A DNA stretch of 64,000 bases from Alopecurus myosuroides (Eukaryota; Streptophyta; Magnoliopsida; Poales; Poaceae). The DNA is taken from NCBI GenBank assembly GCA_028641055.1, contig CM054057.1, positions 328,506,482 through 328,570,481 on the forward strand, given 5' to 3'. Under the pieces are notes generated by a model, which saw only the letters and a list, made by a program, of their open reading frames with translations, had not been told where the DNA came from and did no database searches. The position numbers and the translations under genes are program-made. Positions within the stretch are counted from its first letter, which is position 1. Every line of letters begins with the position of its first letter. Shown here one piece after another: positions 11,565 through 23,600 of this stretch.

Positions 11565-12099
11565 CTACTCATCATCCCAGAATGCGTCGTCAAGTTCGTT
11601 GTCATCGGAGTCCTGCATAAGGCTCTCCCAGAATGCTTCGTCCATCTCCTCATCCGACGATGAGACGAAGATGGTGGAGGGGCCAGCATACGTACGAGCT
11701 CGCATCTTTGCGTCCCTCTGAGCGTCGAGACGCAACTGCGCCTGTAACAGATCTGGGTGATCATGGCGGAACCTCTCCATCGTGGCCTCGTCGTCCCGGC
11801 GGATGCCCAGCTGCACGAATGCGCGGCGGTTCTCCTGCTCCTCCTTGCGGGTCACAATCCTCAGATCCGGGGCGAGGAACTCGGCAACTTCCCTGCTCTC
11901 GACGTCCCGGAAGTTGAGCTCGGCGCGCCGGCGGCCGAACCGCCACATCGCCACGTAGAACGCGCGAGCGGCGAGCTCGGGCGTGCCGAAGGTTCCCATC
12001 CACCACCGCACGCAGTTGTGTGTGATCACCGCGGACGAGCGCCCGGACGGCCGCAGCTGCACACCTCGAAAGCCGGTGCTGCTTCTCAAGCGGCGCCAT
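11565..12099 (-). pseudogene. AP2/ERF-domain gene carried by the CACTA element
   Basis: A 174-codon open stretch (12089-11565) contains one AP2/ERF DNA-binding domain at about residues 6-60. It shows the GFRGVQLRPSGR start, WWMGTFGTPELAARAF in the middle and ends with RRRAELNF. The rest is a charged region beginning DVESREVAEFLAP and an acidic, Trp-containing tail with a duplicated motif (DEAFWESL and DDAFWDDE). This layout resembles a grass family of single-AP2 proteins with ESREEAEFLAP-like extensions. The only good ATG (12099) is in another frame and gives MAPLEKQHR before running out, and the AP2 frame has an upstream TGA and no ATG. One base has probably been gained or lost near 12080. 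A TATA-like motif lies about 140 bases upstream. It is likely a recently broken captured gene. Confidence 0.75.
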
Positions 12100-12238
12100 C
12101 GGGAGGATCAGCGCCGAGAGGTCGGGGGGAGGTTGGGGGGTTGTGGCGGCGTGCAGTAATCAACGCCGAGAGTGAGGGGGAGCTCGGGGGGCTGTGGCGG
12201 CGGCGTAGAAGGTAGGTTGCGTGGTCCGTGCTCGGTCG

Positions 12239-12245
12239 TATTTAT
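12239..12245 (-). promoter_or_regulatory. TATA box for the AP2 unit
   Basis: The minus strand reads ATAAATA in GCATAAATACGACC, about 140 bases before ATG 12099. The stretch from 12246 to 12547 beyond it contains only a short internal duplication (AGCACGAGGGAT) and no gene. Confidence 0.5.
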
Positions 12246-14369
12246 GCGATAGCGACGAGGTCGAGAAATTCAGTGATCGTTGGCTTGCCAGGCTTTTTTT
12301 GAGTTCTGCAGTGGTGAGTTGCACGATCTACCAGCACGAGGGATTTGATCTAAACTCGAGGTTTTAGCAGCTACTAGCGATTTGATCTTTACTCGGGTTT
12401 TAGCACGAGGGATCTACCAGCGATAATATACCTTAGAAGTTTACAAAACAAACTAAACCTTAACAAGTCCAAGAAAGAAACGAAATTACAATCCAGCTAG
12501 ACAAAATAAGAAGTTCATAGGCCTAGCTCAGCAGCAGTCTAGTCTCTTCACCAACAATTCATATCCACCCCCATCTCAATGACCGCCTCCAACCTAGGGT
12601 CATCGCTCTCCCTCACAATGATCAAAACAGGTTGCTGATTATGAAAATTATTTCCTTGGACGAAAACCGTCCACACCAGCCTATCGAGGATAATGCGTCC
12701 GTCGGTTTTCTTGTTGTAAGAAATGGTGGTGACATGCTCTTCCTATCAACTTCGGTAGTTTCTAAGCATGAAAGATAACATACCATATTAGCAGACCTTC
12801 TCATGGTTCTTGAAAATTTACTTGCAAAAAGAGGAGGTCGTCTTATAGATACATACCATAGTATAGTGCTGCAAGTTTGTGACGGTGCAACGAGTCACAA
12901 AAGGAAGCCCAGCATAGGGCCCAAGGGGTAGAAGCCGGGCTAGGCGGTTCTTCTCATGATTGTCGAGATGGGCTCTTTGGGCATATACGATGCTGGCATC
13001 ATCATGCCTCTCATCAGCAGAACTGTTACAATCCTCATCATGGACCTCATCATCAGAATTGCTAGAATCCTCATCATGCATCTCATCATCAGAACTGCCA
13101 TCTACGCTGCATCATGAGTCATCTGCGCTTGAAACTGAGTCATCTTCGCTTCAAATGCAAAGTGAGTCATCTTGGGAGTCGCCAATAATAACAACATAGA
13201 TAGTGGGCCTTGGTATCATGGAAAACACTAGTATGCATCCCACGGAGATGTTCTTTTCCTCGATGAACCGATCCCATTGTGTCCCATGCAAACGGGTCTT
13301 GCTCTGTTCTTTTGACACACGAAAGGTGTACTTCCTGCCATGGGACCTAAACAACACACGCTCACCTACTAACTTGTTGAATGCTATCCGAGAAGTGCAC
13401 GGTACAACTTGTGCATCATAAATAAAAAGAAACGTGGAAATTAGATATTGTAATAAAAACACAATACATAATACAAGTGTAAGAAGAAGAATTGTTTTCT
13501 TACCACTGACTTGAGGTGACACTCTTGTACAGCAACACCAAACTTGGATGCAGAAGGATCAACATTTGGGCAATTATTCTTGCATACAGGGCATGGAATA
13601 CCCTGTTAATCAAGCAAAAAAGAAGCAGAAATTACAAAATGTGCATATAAGCAGATTGGTTCTAAAAAGCAACAATTCTTTCATGAAGATATTTATGTAA
13701 AACTGGGGCCAAACTACGAACAACTGGTAATGCCTCATAATAAAAGCACAACCATGTTTATCCAAGAAGTAATTCTACACTACCAAGAGCAATGCACAAT
13801 GAATGTGCTTGTACATTGCACAAGATAGTATGGAACCCTCATTGCAATGATATGGTGACACATTTTAATCATCGACTTAAAGGGATCATGCACATTCAAA
13901 ACAACATCTATAGTCACAGCTCTGTAATCATTGGCCTCAAGGAACATAGAGACACAGCAAGCATACACAACTTTGCAACACCAGGTGGGCTAGTAAAAGC
14001 AAAGACATGGCACATCTATTTGTGTCTGGTTCTTACTTTTGCTGGCCATCTGGTGGAGACAGTGAGGCATCAGCCAAATATACATGTGTCAAAGTCATCA
14101 TCATTGACCAAATAAGCTCATAAATTGTGCATAGTAATAACAAGTCTCATAAACACATAGGTGATCATGCACTAAAGGGGCATCCTTAGAATTCATTGTA
14201 ACATGCAGTCAGAATAAACACATCTGGAACAATGCAAAAAAGTGTAAAACAAGCCTCATAAACACATTGCCAACACTTGCTAGAAGGACGAACACAATAC
14301 CAGGACGTAATACAAGACGTGGCCTAGTATCACTGCCACGTATTGTATCTGATCTCCTAGCATTTATAA

Positions 14370-16580
14370 TGGCATGCAAACCAAGCGGAAAAAGAGTGCT
14401 TATAATAGCATGTACGAATACAAATACTCAAATTTTATACACTACAAGGTAATATAGACACTCTCTTTCCCTTTACCATGGCCTAGTTTAAATCATCGGC
14501 ATATAACAAGGAGGACATTCAAGGCAAAGAAAAGTGGAACAATAGAAACAAATGTAATACGAGCCTCATATATCATTTCCATGCAAACCAAGGGATAAAA
14601 GAGTGCGTACAATAGCATGTACGAATACAAATACTAAAATTGTATACACTATAAGGTATTATAGACACTCTCTTTCCCTTTACCATGGCCAAGGTTAATC
14701 ATCGGCATATAACAAGGAGGACATTCAAGGCAAAGAAAAAGTGGAACAATGGAAACAAATGTAATAAGAGCCTCATATATCATTGCCATGCAAGCAAAGC
14801 CAACAAGAGAGCTCCGATAGCATGTACGAATACAAATACTCAAATTGTATACACTACAAGGTATTAAAGCCCTCTGTTTGCCTTTACCATGGCCTAGTTT
14901 AATCATCGGCGTATAACAAGGAGGACATTCAAGGCAAAGAAAAGTGGAATAATGGAAACAAATGTAATACGAGCCTCATATATCATTGGCATGGAAACCA
15001 AGGGAAAAAGGAGTACCTACAATAGCATGTACGAATACAAATACTCAAATTGTATAAACTACAAGGTATTGTAGACACTCTCTTTCCCTTTACCATGGCC
15101 TAGTTTAAATCATCGGCATATAACAAGGAGGACATTCAAGGCAAAGAAATGTGGAACAATAGAAACAAATGTAATACGAGCCTCAGATATCATTGCCATG
15201 CAAGCAAAGGCAACAAGAGAGCACCAATAGCATGTACGAATACAAATACTCAAATTGTATACACTACACGGTATTGAAGCCCTCTGTTTGCCTTTACCAT
15301 GGCCTAGTTTAATCATCGGCATATAACAAGGAGGACATTCAAGGCAAAGAAAAGTGGAACAATGGAAACTAATGTAAAACGAGCCTCATATATCATTGCC
15401 ATGCAAACCAAGGCAAAAAGAAGTAACTACAATAGCATGTACGAATACAAATACTCAAATTGTATAAACTACAAGGTATTGTAGACACTCTCTTTGCCTT
15501 TACCATGGCCTAGTTTAATCATCGGCATATAACAAGGAGGACATTTAAGGTAAAGTAAAGTGGAACAATGGAAACAAATGTAATACGACCCTCATATATC
15601 ATTGTCATGCAAACCAAGGGAAAAAGAAGTGGCTATAATAGCATGTACGAATACAGATACTCAAATTGTATACACTACAAGGTATTATAGACAATCTCTG
15701 TCCCTTTACCATGGCCAAGTTTAATCATCGGCATATAACAAGGAGGACATTCAAGGCAAAGTAAAGTGGAACAATGGAAACAAATGTAATACGAGCCTCA
15801 TATATCATTGCCATGCAAACCAAAGGCCAGTCGAGTGCCTATAATAGCATATACGAATACAAATACTCAAATTGTATACACTACAGGGTATTATAGACAC
15901 TCTCTTAGCCTTTACCATGGCCTAGTTTAAATCATCGGCATATAACGAGGACATTCAAGGCAAAGAAAAAGTGGAACAATGGAAACAAATGTAATACGAG
16001 CCTCATATATCATTGGCATGGAAACCAAGGGAAAAAGGAGTAGTTATAATAGCATGTACGAATACAGATACTCAAATTGTATACACTACAAGGTATTATA
16101 ACCACTCTCTTTCCCTTTACCATGGCCTAGTTTAAATCATCGGCATATAACAAGGAGGACATTCAAGGCAAAGAAATGTGGAACAATAGAAACAAATGTA
16201 ATACGAGCCTCAGATATCATTGCCATGCAAACCAAGGCCAAGCGGGTTCCTATAATAGCATATACGAATACAAATACTCAAATTGTATACACTACAAGGT
16301 ATTATAGACACTCTCTTTGCCTTTACCATGGCCTAGTTTAATCATCGGCATATAACTAGAGGACATTCAAGGCAAAGAAAAGTGGAACAATAGAAACAAA
16401 TGTAATACGAGCCTCATATATCATTGCCATGCAAACCAAAGGCCGAGAGAGTGTCTAAAATAGCATATACGAATACAAATACTCAAATTGTATACACTAC
16501 AAGGTATTTTAGACACTCTCTCGGCCTTTACCATGGCCTAGTTTAATCATCGGCATATAACTAGGAGGACATTCATCATG
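14370..16580. repeat. Tandem array of eleven ~205-bp hairpin repeats
   Basis: The block around CATGTACGAATACAAATACT recurs at 14409, 14616, 14821, 15026, 15231, 15436, 15642, 15848, 16052, 16259 and 16464, giving spacings of 204-207 bases. Each unit contains an inverted repeat around a loop of about 40 bases, for example AGACACTCTCT on one side and AGAGAGTGTCT on the other, followed by TTACCATGGCCTAG. Arms are diverged in most copies and perfect in the last. The array lies in the first intron of the B3 gene. Confidence 0.92.
16438..16529. repeat. Perfect 25-bp inverted repeat, last unit of the hairpin array
   Basis: Arm 16438-16462 (starting AAAGGCCGAGAGAG) is exactly complementary to 16505-16529 (ending CTCTCTCGGCCTTT), with a 42-base loop. 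A further imperfect extension (CCATG and AAAG) lies outside both arms. On the B3 transcript this would form a stable stem-loop. Confidence 0.92.
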
Positions 16581-17080
16581 TTGATAAATTAGGATACACA
16601 AAAGAAAAATAGGTGGAACAATGGAAAATGCACAGAAAAAATGAATCTGACCTCAGAATTTCTAAGTACAACAAGTATAGTCACTACTAGCACCTGGCCT
16701 CGGTAAATCATTAGCCAAAGTGTTAATAATTGGCCAAAATTGAAATAACCTTGCAAAAATACCAAATCTAAGCCGTCAAACAAAAAAAAAACCAAATCTA
16801 AGCCTAATCTAACTGAAGCACCCAAATCGGGTACGGAATTAAACCATAACCTATCGAAATCATGGTGGAAATAGATGAACTAAGCGTGCCGGATATCCCA
16901 AACTTAATCCATATAACAAAACCACGTCTACGGGAGAAAATACGAAGCAGAGACGCAGAATGAACGGTAAAAACATGTAGATCTACCGTGCATGTCGTGC
17001 TACGCAGAAAAATCGAGCTCAATCTACAGATCTACGATACATACAAGGGATAAGAGGGTTAGATATCATCTTACCGCCAT

Positions 17081-17400
17081 TGCCAAAGCCCTCGAAGAGG
17101 ACGGGACGACGCACGCGGTGATCTGAAAAAAATCCGATGAAGATCCTGCCTGCCCAGGGAGGAAGAGGAGGCTTGGCCTTCGTTTCCTGCCGAGGATGGT
17201 CGTCGCGGTGCTGTCGATGTCCCGGCGGAAGAAAACCCGCCGACGGAGAGAGGGGAAGCTCAGGAAGGCGGTGAGAGAGATAGAGCGAGTGATATGACTA
17301 GAAGAGAGAGAGGGGGAGGTGAGCGCGATTAAAGGGCGCGCCTTCCCGAAGGGGTTGACGCTACGTCTCCCGCGCAATAAAGGGCCGGCCTGGCGCCAGT
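17081..17400 (-). promoter_or_regulatory. 5' leader and promoter region of the B3 gene
   Basis: On the minus strand this is a GC-rich, CT-repeat-rich leader (CTCTCTCTC tracts near 17285-17310) running into GGCAATGGCGGTAAG at 17080. An open frame passes through it without resembling a known protein. No clear TATA box was found. Confidence 0.4.
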
Positions 17401-17649
17401 TGCCCAAAACATTTCACAAAAGAGAAGAAAAATAATTTGAAATGGAAAGAAAAACAATTAATACAGAATAATAATAACTTAACCACAAAATACTCCATCC
17501 GTTTGATCTGACAGAATAAAAACAATTTCCCCGATTTTTTTGAAAGACAAAATGCAGATTCAATTTTTTGAAAACCAAGCTTATCTGAATTGTGTTGATT
17601 ATTTAGTGATATCGTGCCTTTTTTATATAAATGATTATATACTTGCTTG

Positions 17650-20600
17650 GATGTGTTAGGGTGGACACTATAAAGTCCGAAGACAATGGTATGACCCAAC
17701 TCTTCATAAGATTCCCTCACGTTTCTCCGTTCCGGGAGTTTCGGCCAATAGGGCATGTAAATTCGAGAAAGAAACACATAGAGAAGGAAGTCGGGCTCTA
17801 AGAAGTCCTGGAACCCGCCAGAGAGAATCTGACGCCGGTGGAGCCCTAACACACATGACACACTCTAATACACATGGTATTTCATACCATGGGATTTGGT
17901 GGCATTCATACGATCCGGAGACCTCCTCCGGAAAAACCGTGCATAGCTAGCCACCCTGGGGAAAAAGACGGAACTGTCGTTCTGGCCCTCTACGTGAGCC
18001 GAAAGGGGGTAACAAAGTGGAAGTAACTGTTTGGTTGTGTTAGGTTAGGACCAAGGAACACCCAAGAGGATGTTAGGGTCCACCTCTTGGCAATATTCCC
18101 CTAGTTCCGTCAAATCCGGGAGTTTCGGGCTCTAAGTAGTCCTGGAACCCGCTAGAGAGAATCTGACGCCAGTGAAGCCCTAACATAGAGAGCGAGGGAC
18201 TCTTGGGCATCCCAGACCCATGACACACTCTAACACACATGGTATGGTATACCATGGGATTTTGTGGCATTCATACGATCCGGAGCCCCCTCCGAAGAAA
18301 CCAAAGCCCCGATGGGGAAAAAGACGGGACTGTCCTTCTGTCCCATCTACGCGAGCCGAAAGGGGTAGAAAAGTGGAACTAACTATTTGGTTGTGTTAGG
18401 TTAGGCCCAAGGAACACCCAAGATAATGGTAGGGCACACCTCTTGGCAATATTCCCCCAGTTCCTTCACACCCGGGAGTTTCGGGCTCTCATTAATTAGT
18501 CCTGGAACCCGCGAGAGAGAATCCGACACCGGTGAAACCCTAACACAAAGAGCGAGGTAATCTCGGGTATACAAGACCATGACACTCTAACACACATGGT
18601 ATGTGATACCATGGGATTTGGTGACATTCAGACGATCGGGAGCCCCCCTCCGGAGAAATGCATAGCCCCGCTGAGGAAAAAGGCGGAAGTGCCGTTCTGG
18701 CCCCTCTACGTGAGCCAGAAGAGGGTAGAAAGTGGAACCAACTGTTTGGTTGTGTTAGGTTAGGCACAAGGAACACCAAAGAAAATGTTAGGGTCCACCT
18801 CTTGGCAAGATTCCCCTAGTTCCGTCAAATCCGGGAGTTTCGGGCTCTAAGTAGTCATCGAACCCGCTAGAGAGAATCAGACGCCAGTGATGACCTTACA
18901 CAGAGAGAGGGGGACTCTTTGGCATCCAAGACCCATGACACACTCTAACACACATGGTATGGTATACCATGGGTTTTGGTGGCATTCAGACGATCTGGAG
19001 CCACCTCTCCGGAGAAACCATAGCCCCGCTGGGGAAAAAGACGGAACTGTCGTTCTGCCCCATCTACGTGAGCCGGAAGGGGGTAGCAAAGTGGAAATAA
19101 CTGTTTGGTTGTGTTAGGTTAGGCCCAAGGAACACCCAAGAGAATTGTAGGGCACACCTCTTGGCAATTTTCCCCTAGTTCCATCACACCCGGGAGTTTC
19201 GGGCTCTCATTAATTAGTCCTGGAACCCGCGAGAGAGAATCCGACACCGGTGAAATCCTAACACAGAGGGCGAGGTAATCTAGGGTATCAAAGACCATGG
19301 CACACACTGTCACACGTGGTGTGGCGTGTAATGGGATTTGGTGGCATTCAGACAATCAGAAGCCCCCTCTATGGATAAACCATAGCCCCGCTGGGAAAAA
19401 GACGGAATTGTCGTTTTGCCCCATCTACATGAGCCGGAAGGGGGTAGCAAAGTGTAACAAATTTTTTGGTTGTGTTAGGTTAGGCAGAACGAACACCCAA
19501 TACAATGGTAGGGCCCACCTCTTCGAAATATTCCCCCAGCTCCGTCAGATCCGGGAGTTTCGGGCTCTAGGTAGTCCTGGAACACGCCAGAGAGAATCCG
19601 ACATCGGTGAAACCCTAACATAGAGAGCGAGTGAATCTTGGGCATCCAAGACCCATGCCACACTCTATCACACGTGGTGTGGCGTGTAATGGGATTTGGT
19701 GGCATTCAGACGATCCGGAGCCCCATCTCCGGATAAACCATAGCCCCGCTGGGAAGACGGAATTGTCGTTCTGCCCCATCTACCTGAGCCAGAAGGGGGT
19801 AGCAAAGTGGAACCAATTTCTTGGTTTTGTTAGGCATACCGAAGGAACACCCTATACAATGGTAGGTCCCACCTCTTGGAAATATTCCCACAGTTCCGTC
19901 AGATCCCGGAGTTTCGGGATCTAAGTAGTCCTGGATCACGCGAGAGAGAATCCGACGCCGGTGAAACCTAACACAGAGAGAGAGGTAATCTAGGGGTATA
20001 CAATACCATGACACACTCTAACACACATGGTATGTCATACCATGGTATTGAGTGGCATTCATACGATCCGGAGCCCCCCTCCGGAGAAACCATAGCCCTG
20101 TTGGGGGGAAAAGCCGGAACTGCCGTTCTAGCCCCTCTACGTGAGTCGAAAAGGAGTAGCAAAGTGGAACCAACTGTTTGGTTGTGTTAGGTTAGGCACA
20201 AGGAACACCAAAGAAAATTTTAGAGTCCACCTCTTGGCAAGATTCCCCTAGTTCCGTCAAATCCGGGAGTTTCGGGCTCTAAGTAGTCCTGGAACCCGCT
20301 AGAGAGAATCTGACGCCAGTGAAGCCCTAACACACAGAGAGAGGGACTCTTGGGCAACCTAGACCCATGACACACTCTAAAACACTTGGTATGGTATACC
20401 ATGGGATTTGGTGGCATTCAGACGATCCGGAGCTCCCTCCGGAGAAACCATAACCCCGATGGGGAAAAAGACGGAACTGTCGTTCTGCCCCATCTACGAG
20501 AGTCGGAAGGGGGTAGAAAAGTGGAACTACTTCTTGGTTGTGTTAGGTTAGGCCCAAGGAACACCCAAGATAACTATAGGGCCCGCCTCTTGGCAAGATT

Positions 20601-23600
20601 CCCCCAGTTTCGTCACACCCGGGAGTATCGAGCTCTCATTAATTAGTCCTGGAACCCGCGAGAGAGAATACGACACCGGTGAAACCCTGACACAAAGAGC
20701 GAGGGAAGTGGGAATACAAGACCCATGCAACACTCTAGAACACATGGTATGGCGTGCAAATTGGATTTTGTGGCATTCAGACGATCTGGAGCCACCTCTC
20801 CGGAGAAACCATAGCCCCGCTTGGGAAAAAACGGAACTGTCGTTCTGCCCCATCTACGTGAGCCCGAAGGGGTAGAAAAGTCGAGCTAACTTTTTGGTTG
20901 CGTTAGGTTAGGCCGAAGGAACACCCAATATAATGGTAGAGCACACCTATTGGCAAGATTTCCCCAGTTCCGTCACACCCGGGAGTTTCGGGCTCTCATC
21001 AATTACTCCTGGGACCCGCGAGAGAGAATCCGACACCGGTGAAACACTGACTCGGGGAGCGAGGTAATCTCGGGTATCCAAGACAATGGCACACTATAAC
21101 ACACATGGTATGTCATACCATGGGATTTGGTGGCATTCATACGATCCGGAGCCCCCTCCGGAAAAACCATAGCCCCGTTGGGGGGAAAGGCGGAACTGCC
21201 GTTCTGGCCCTCTACATGAGCCGAAAGGGGGTACCAAAGTGGAACCAACTGTTTGTTTGTGTTAGGTTAGGACCAAAAAACACCAAAGAAAATGTTAGGG
21301 TCCACCTCTTGGCAAGATTCCCCTAGTTACGTCAAATCCGGGAGTTTCAGGCTCTAAGTAGTCCTGGAACCCACTAGAAAGAATCCGACGCCGGTGAAGC
21401 CCTAACTCAGAGAGCGAGGGACTCTTGGGCATCCAAGACCCATGAAACACTCTAACACACATGGTATGGTATACCATGGTATTTTGTGGCATCCAGACGA
21501 TCCGGAGCCCCCCTCCGGAGAAACCATAGCCCTGTTGGGGAAAAAAGGTGGAACTGCCGTGTTGGCCCCTCTACGTGAAACGAAAGGGGGTAGTAAAGTG
21601 GAACAAAAATTTTGGTTGTGTTAGGTTAGGCCCAAAGAACACCAAAGAAAATGTTAGGGTCCACCTCTTGGAAATATTCCCCTAGTTCCGTCCAATCCGG
21701 GAGTTTCGGGCTCTAAGTAGTTCTGGAACCCGCTAGAGAGAATCCGACGCCGGTGAAGCCCTTACACAGAGAGCGAGGGACACTTGGGAATCCAAGACCC
21801 ATGACACACTCTAACACACATGATATGGTATACCATGGTATTTGGTGGCATTCAGATGATCTGGAGCCACCTCTCCAGAGAAACCATAGCCCCATTGGGG
21901 AAAAAGACGGAACTGTCGTTCGGCCCCATCTACATGAGCCGGAAGGGGTAGAAAAGTCGAAATAATTGTTTGGTTGTGTTAGGTTAGGACCAAGGAACAC
22001 CCAAGATAATGGTAGGGCACACCTCTTGGCAAGATTCCCCCAGCTCCGTCAGACCTGGGAGTTTTGGGCCCTCATTAATTAGTCGTCGAACCCGCAAGAG
22101 AGAATCCGACACAGGTGAAACCCTAACACAGAGAGCGAGGTAATCTCGGGTATCCAAGACCATGACACTATAATCCGGAAGGGGGTAGGAAACTGGAAAT
22201 AATTTTTTGGTTGTGATAGGTTAGGACCAAGAAACACCCAAGAGAATTGTAGGGCACACCTCTTGGCAAGATTCCCCCAGTTCCGTCACACCCGGGAGTT
22301 TCGGTCTCTCATTAATTAGTCCCGAAACCCGCGAGAGAGAATCCGACACCGGTGAAACCCTAACACAGAGAGCGAGTTAATCTTGGGCATACAAGACCCA
22401 TTCCACACTCTATCACACGTGGTGTGGCGTGTAATGGAATTTGGTGGCATTCAGAAGATCCGGAGCCCCCTCTCCGGATAAACCTTAGCCCCGCTGGAAA
22501 AAAGACGGAATTGTCGTTCTGCCCCATCTACATGAGCCAGAAGGGGGTAGGAAAGTGGAACCAATTTCTTGGTTGTGTTAGGTTAAGCCGAAGGAACATC
22601 CAATACAATGGTAGGGCCCACCTATTGGAAAGATTCCCCCAGCTCCGTCAGATCCGGGAGTTTCGAGCTCTAGGTACTCCTGGAACACGCCAGAGAGAAT
22701 CCGGCATCGGTGAAACCCTAACACAGAGAGCGAGTGAATCTTGGGCATCCAAGACCCATTACACACTCTATCACACTTTGTGTGGCGTTTAATGGGATTT
22801 GGTGGCATTCAGACAATCTGGAGCCCCCTCTCCGGATAAACCATAGCCCCGCTGGGAAAAAGACAGAATTGTTGTTCTACCCCATCTACCTGAGCCGGAA
22901 GGGGGTAGCAAAGTGGAACCAATTTCTTGGTTGTGTTAGGTTAGGCCGAAGGAACACCCATACAATGGTAGGTCCCACCTCTTGAAAAGATTCCCACAAT
23001 TCCGTCAGATCCGGGAGTTTCGGGCTCTAAGTAATCCTGGAACACGCGAGAGAGAATCCCGCCGGTGAAGCCTAACACAGAGAGAGGTAATATAGGGAAT
23101 ACAACACCATGAAACACTCCAACACACATGGTATGTCATAGCATGGGATTTAGTGGCATTCAGACAATCCGGAGCCCCCTCCGGAGAAACCATAGCACCG
23201 CTGGAGAAAAAGGCGGAACTGCCATTCTGGCCCCTCTACGTGAGTCGGAAAGGGGTAGCAAAGTAAAACCAACTGTTTGGTTGTGTTAGGTTAGGCACAA
23301 GGAACACCAAAGAAAATGTTAGGGTCCACATCTTGTCAATATTCCCCTAGTTTCGTCAAATCCGGGAGTTTCGGGCTCTAAGTAGTCTTGGAACCCGCTA
23401 GAGAGAATCCAACGCTGGTGAAAGCCTTACACAGAGGGCGAGGGACTCTTGGTCATCCAAGACCCATGACACACTCTAACGCACATGATATGGTATACCA
23501 TGGGATTTGGTGGCATTCAGAAGATCTAGAGCCACCTCTCTGGAGAAACCATAGCCCCGTTGGGAAAAAAGACGGAATTGTCGTTCTGCCCCATCTACGT

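Larger units (their letters stand above)
12548..17080 (-). pseudogene. Multi-exon gene with two B3 domains, decayed, in the CACTA element
   Basis: Exon 1 supplies ATGGCG (17080-17075) and ends at GTAAGATG. Exon 2 (13602-13504, 33 codons, acceptor AACAG, donor GTAAG) joins in phase 0 and encodes GIPCPVCKNNCPNVDP, a small cysteine motif. Exon 3 (about 13428-12857) encodes a B3 domain (VPCTSRIAFNKLVGERVLF through SVGCILVFSMIPRP), an acidic repeat linker and the start of a second B3 domain (LLPLGPYAGLPFVTRCTVTN), ending at donor GTATG. The last exon encodes HVTTISYNKKTDGRIILDRL and stops at TGA 12548-12550. Defects are in-frame TGA at 13151-13153 and 13112-13114 in the linker, and AA instead of AG at the expected exon 3 acceptor. 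B3 proteins of this REM-like kind are plant DNA-binding proteins. The exon junction between 12857 and about 12760 is unresolved. The first intron is about 3.5 kb and holds the hairpin array. Confidence 0.7.

Noticed and set aside
14370..16580. Regularly spaced repeats as a CRISPR-like array
   Set aside because: The context is a plant transposon; the whole 205-bp unit repeats, with no short repeat and variable spacer pattern.
17491..17525. TACTCCATCCGTTTGATCTG as a Stowaway MITE end
   Set aside because: Only about 20 bases resemble the terminus, and no opposite end or TA duplication could be found.
17050..17861. Minus-strand frames at 17066-17407 and 17361-17861 as protein genes
   Set aside because: The first is the leader of the B3 gene read through its start codon, and the second spans the array edge and AT-rich DNA. 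Neither shows a domain.
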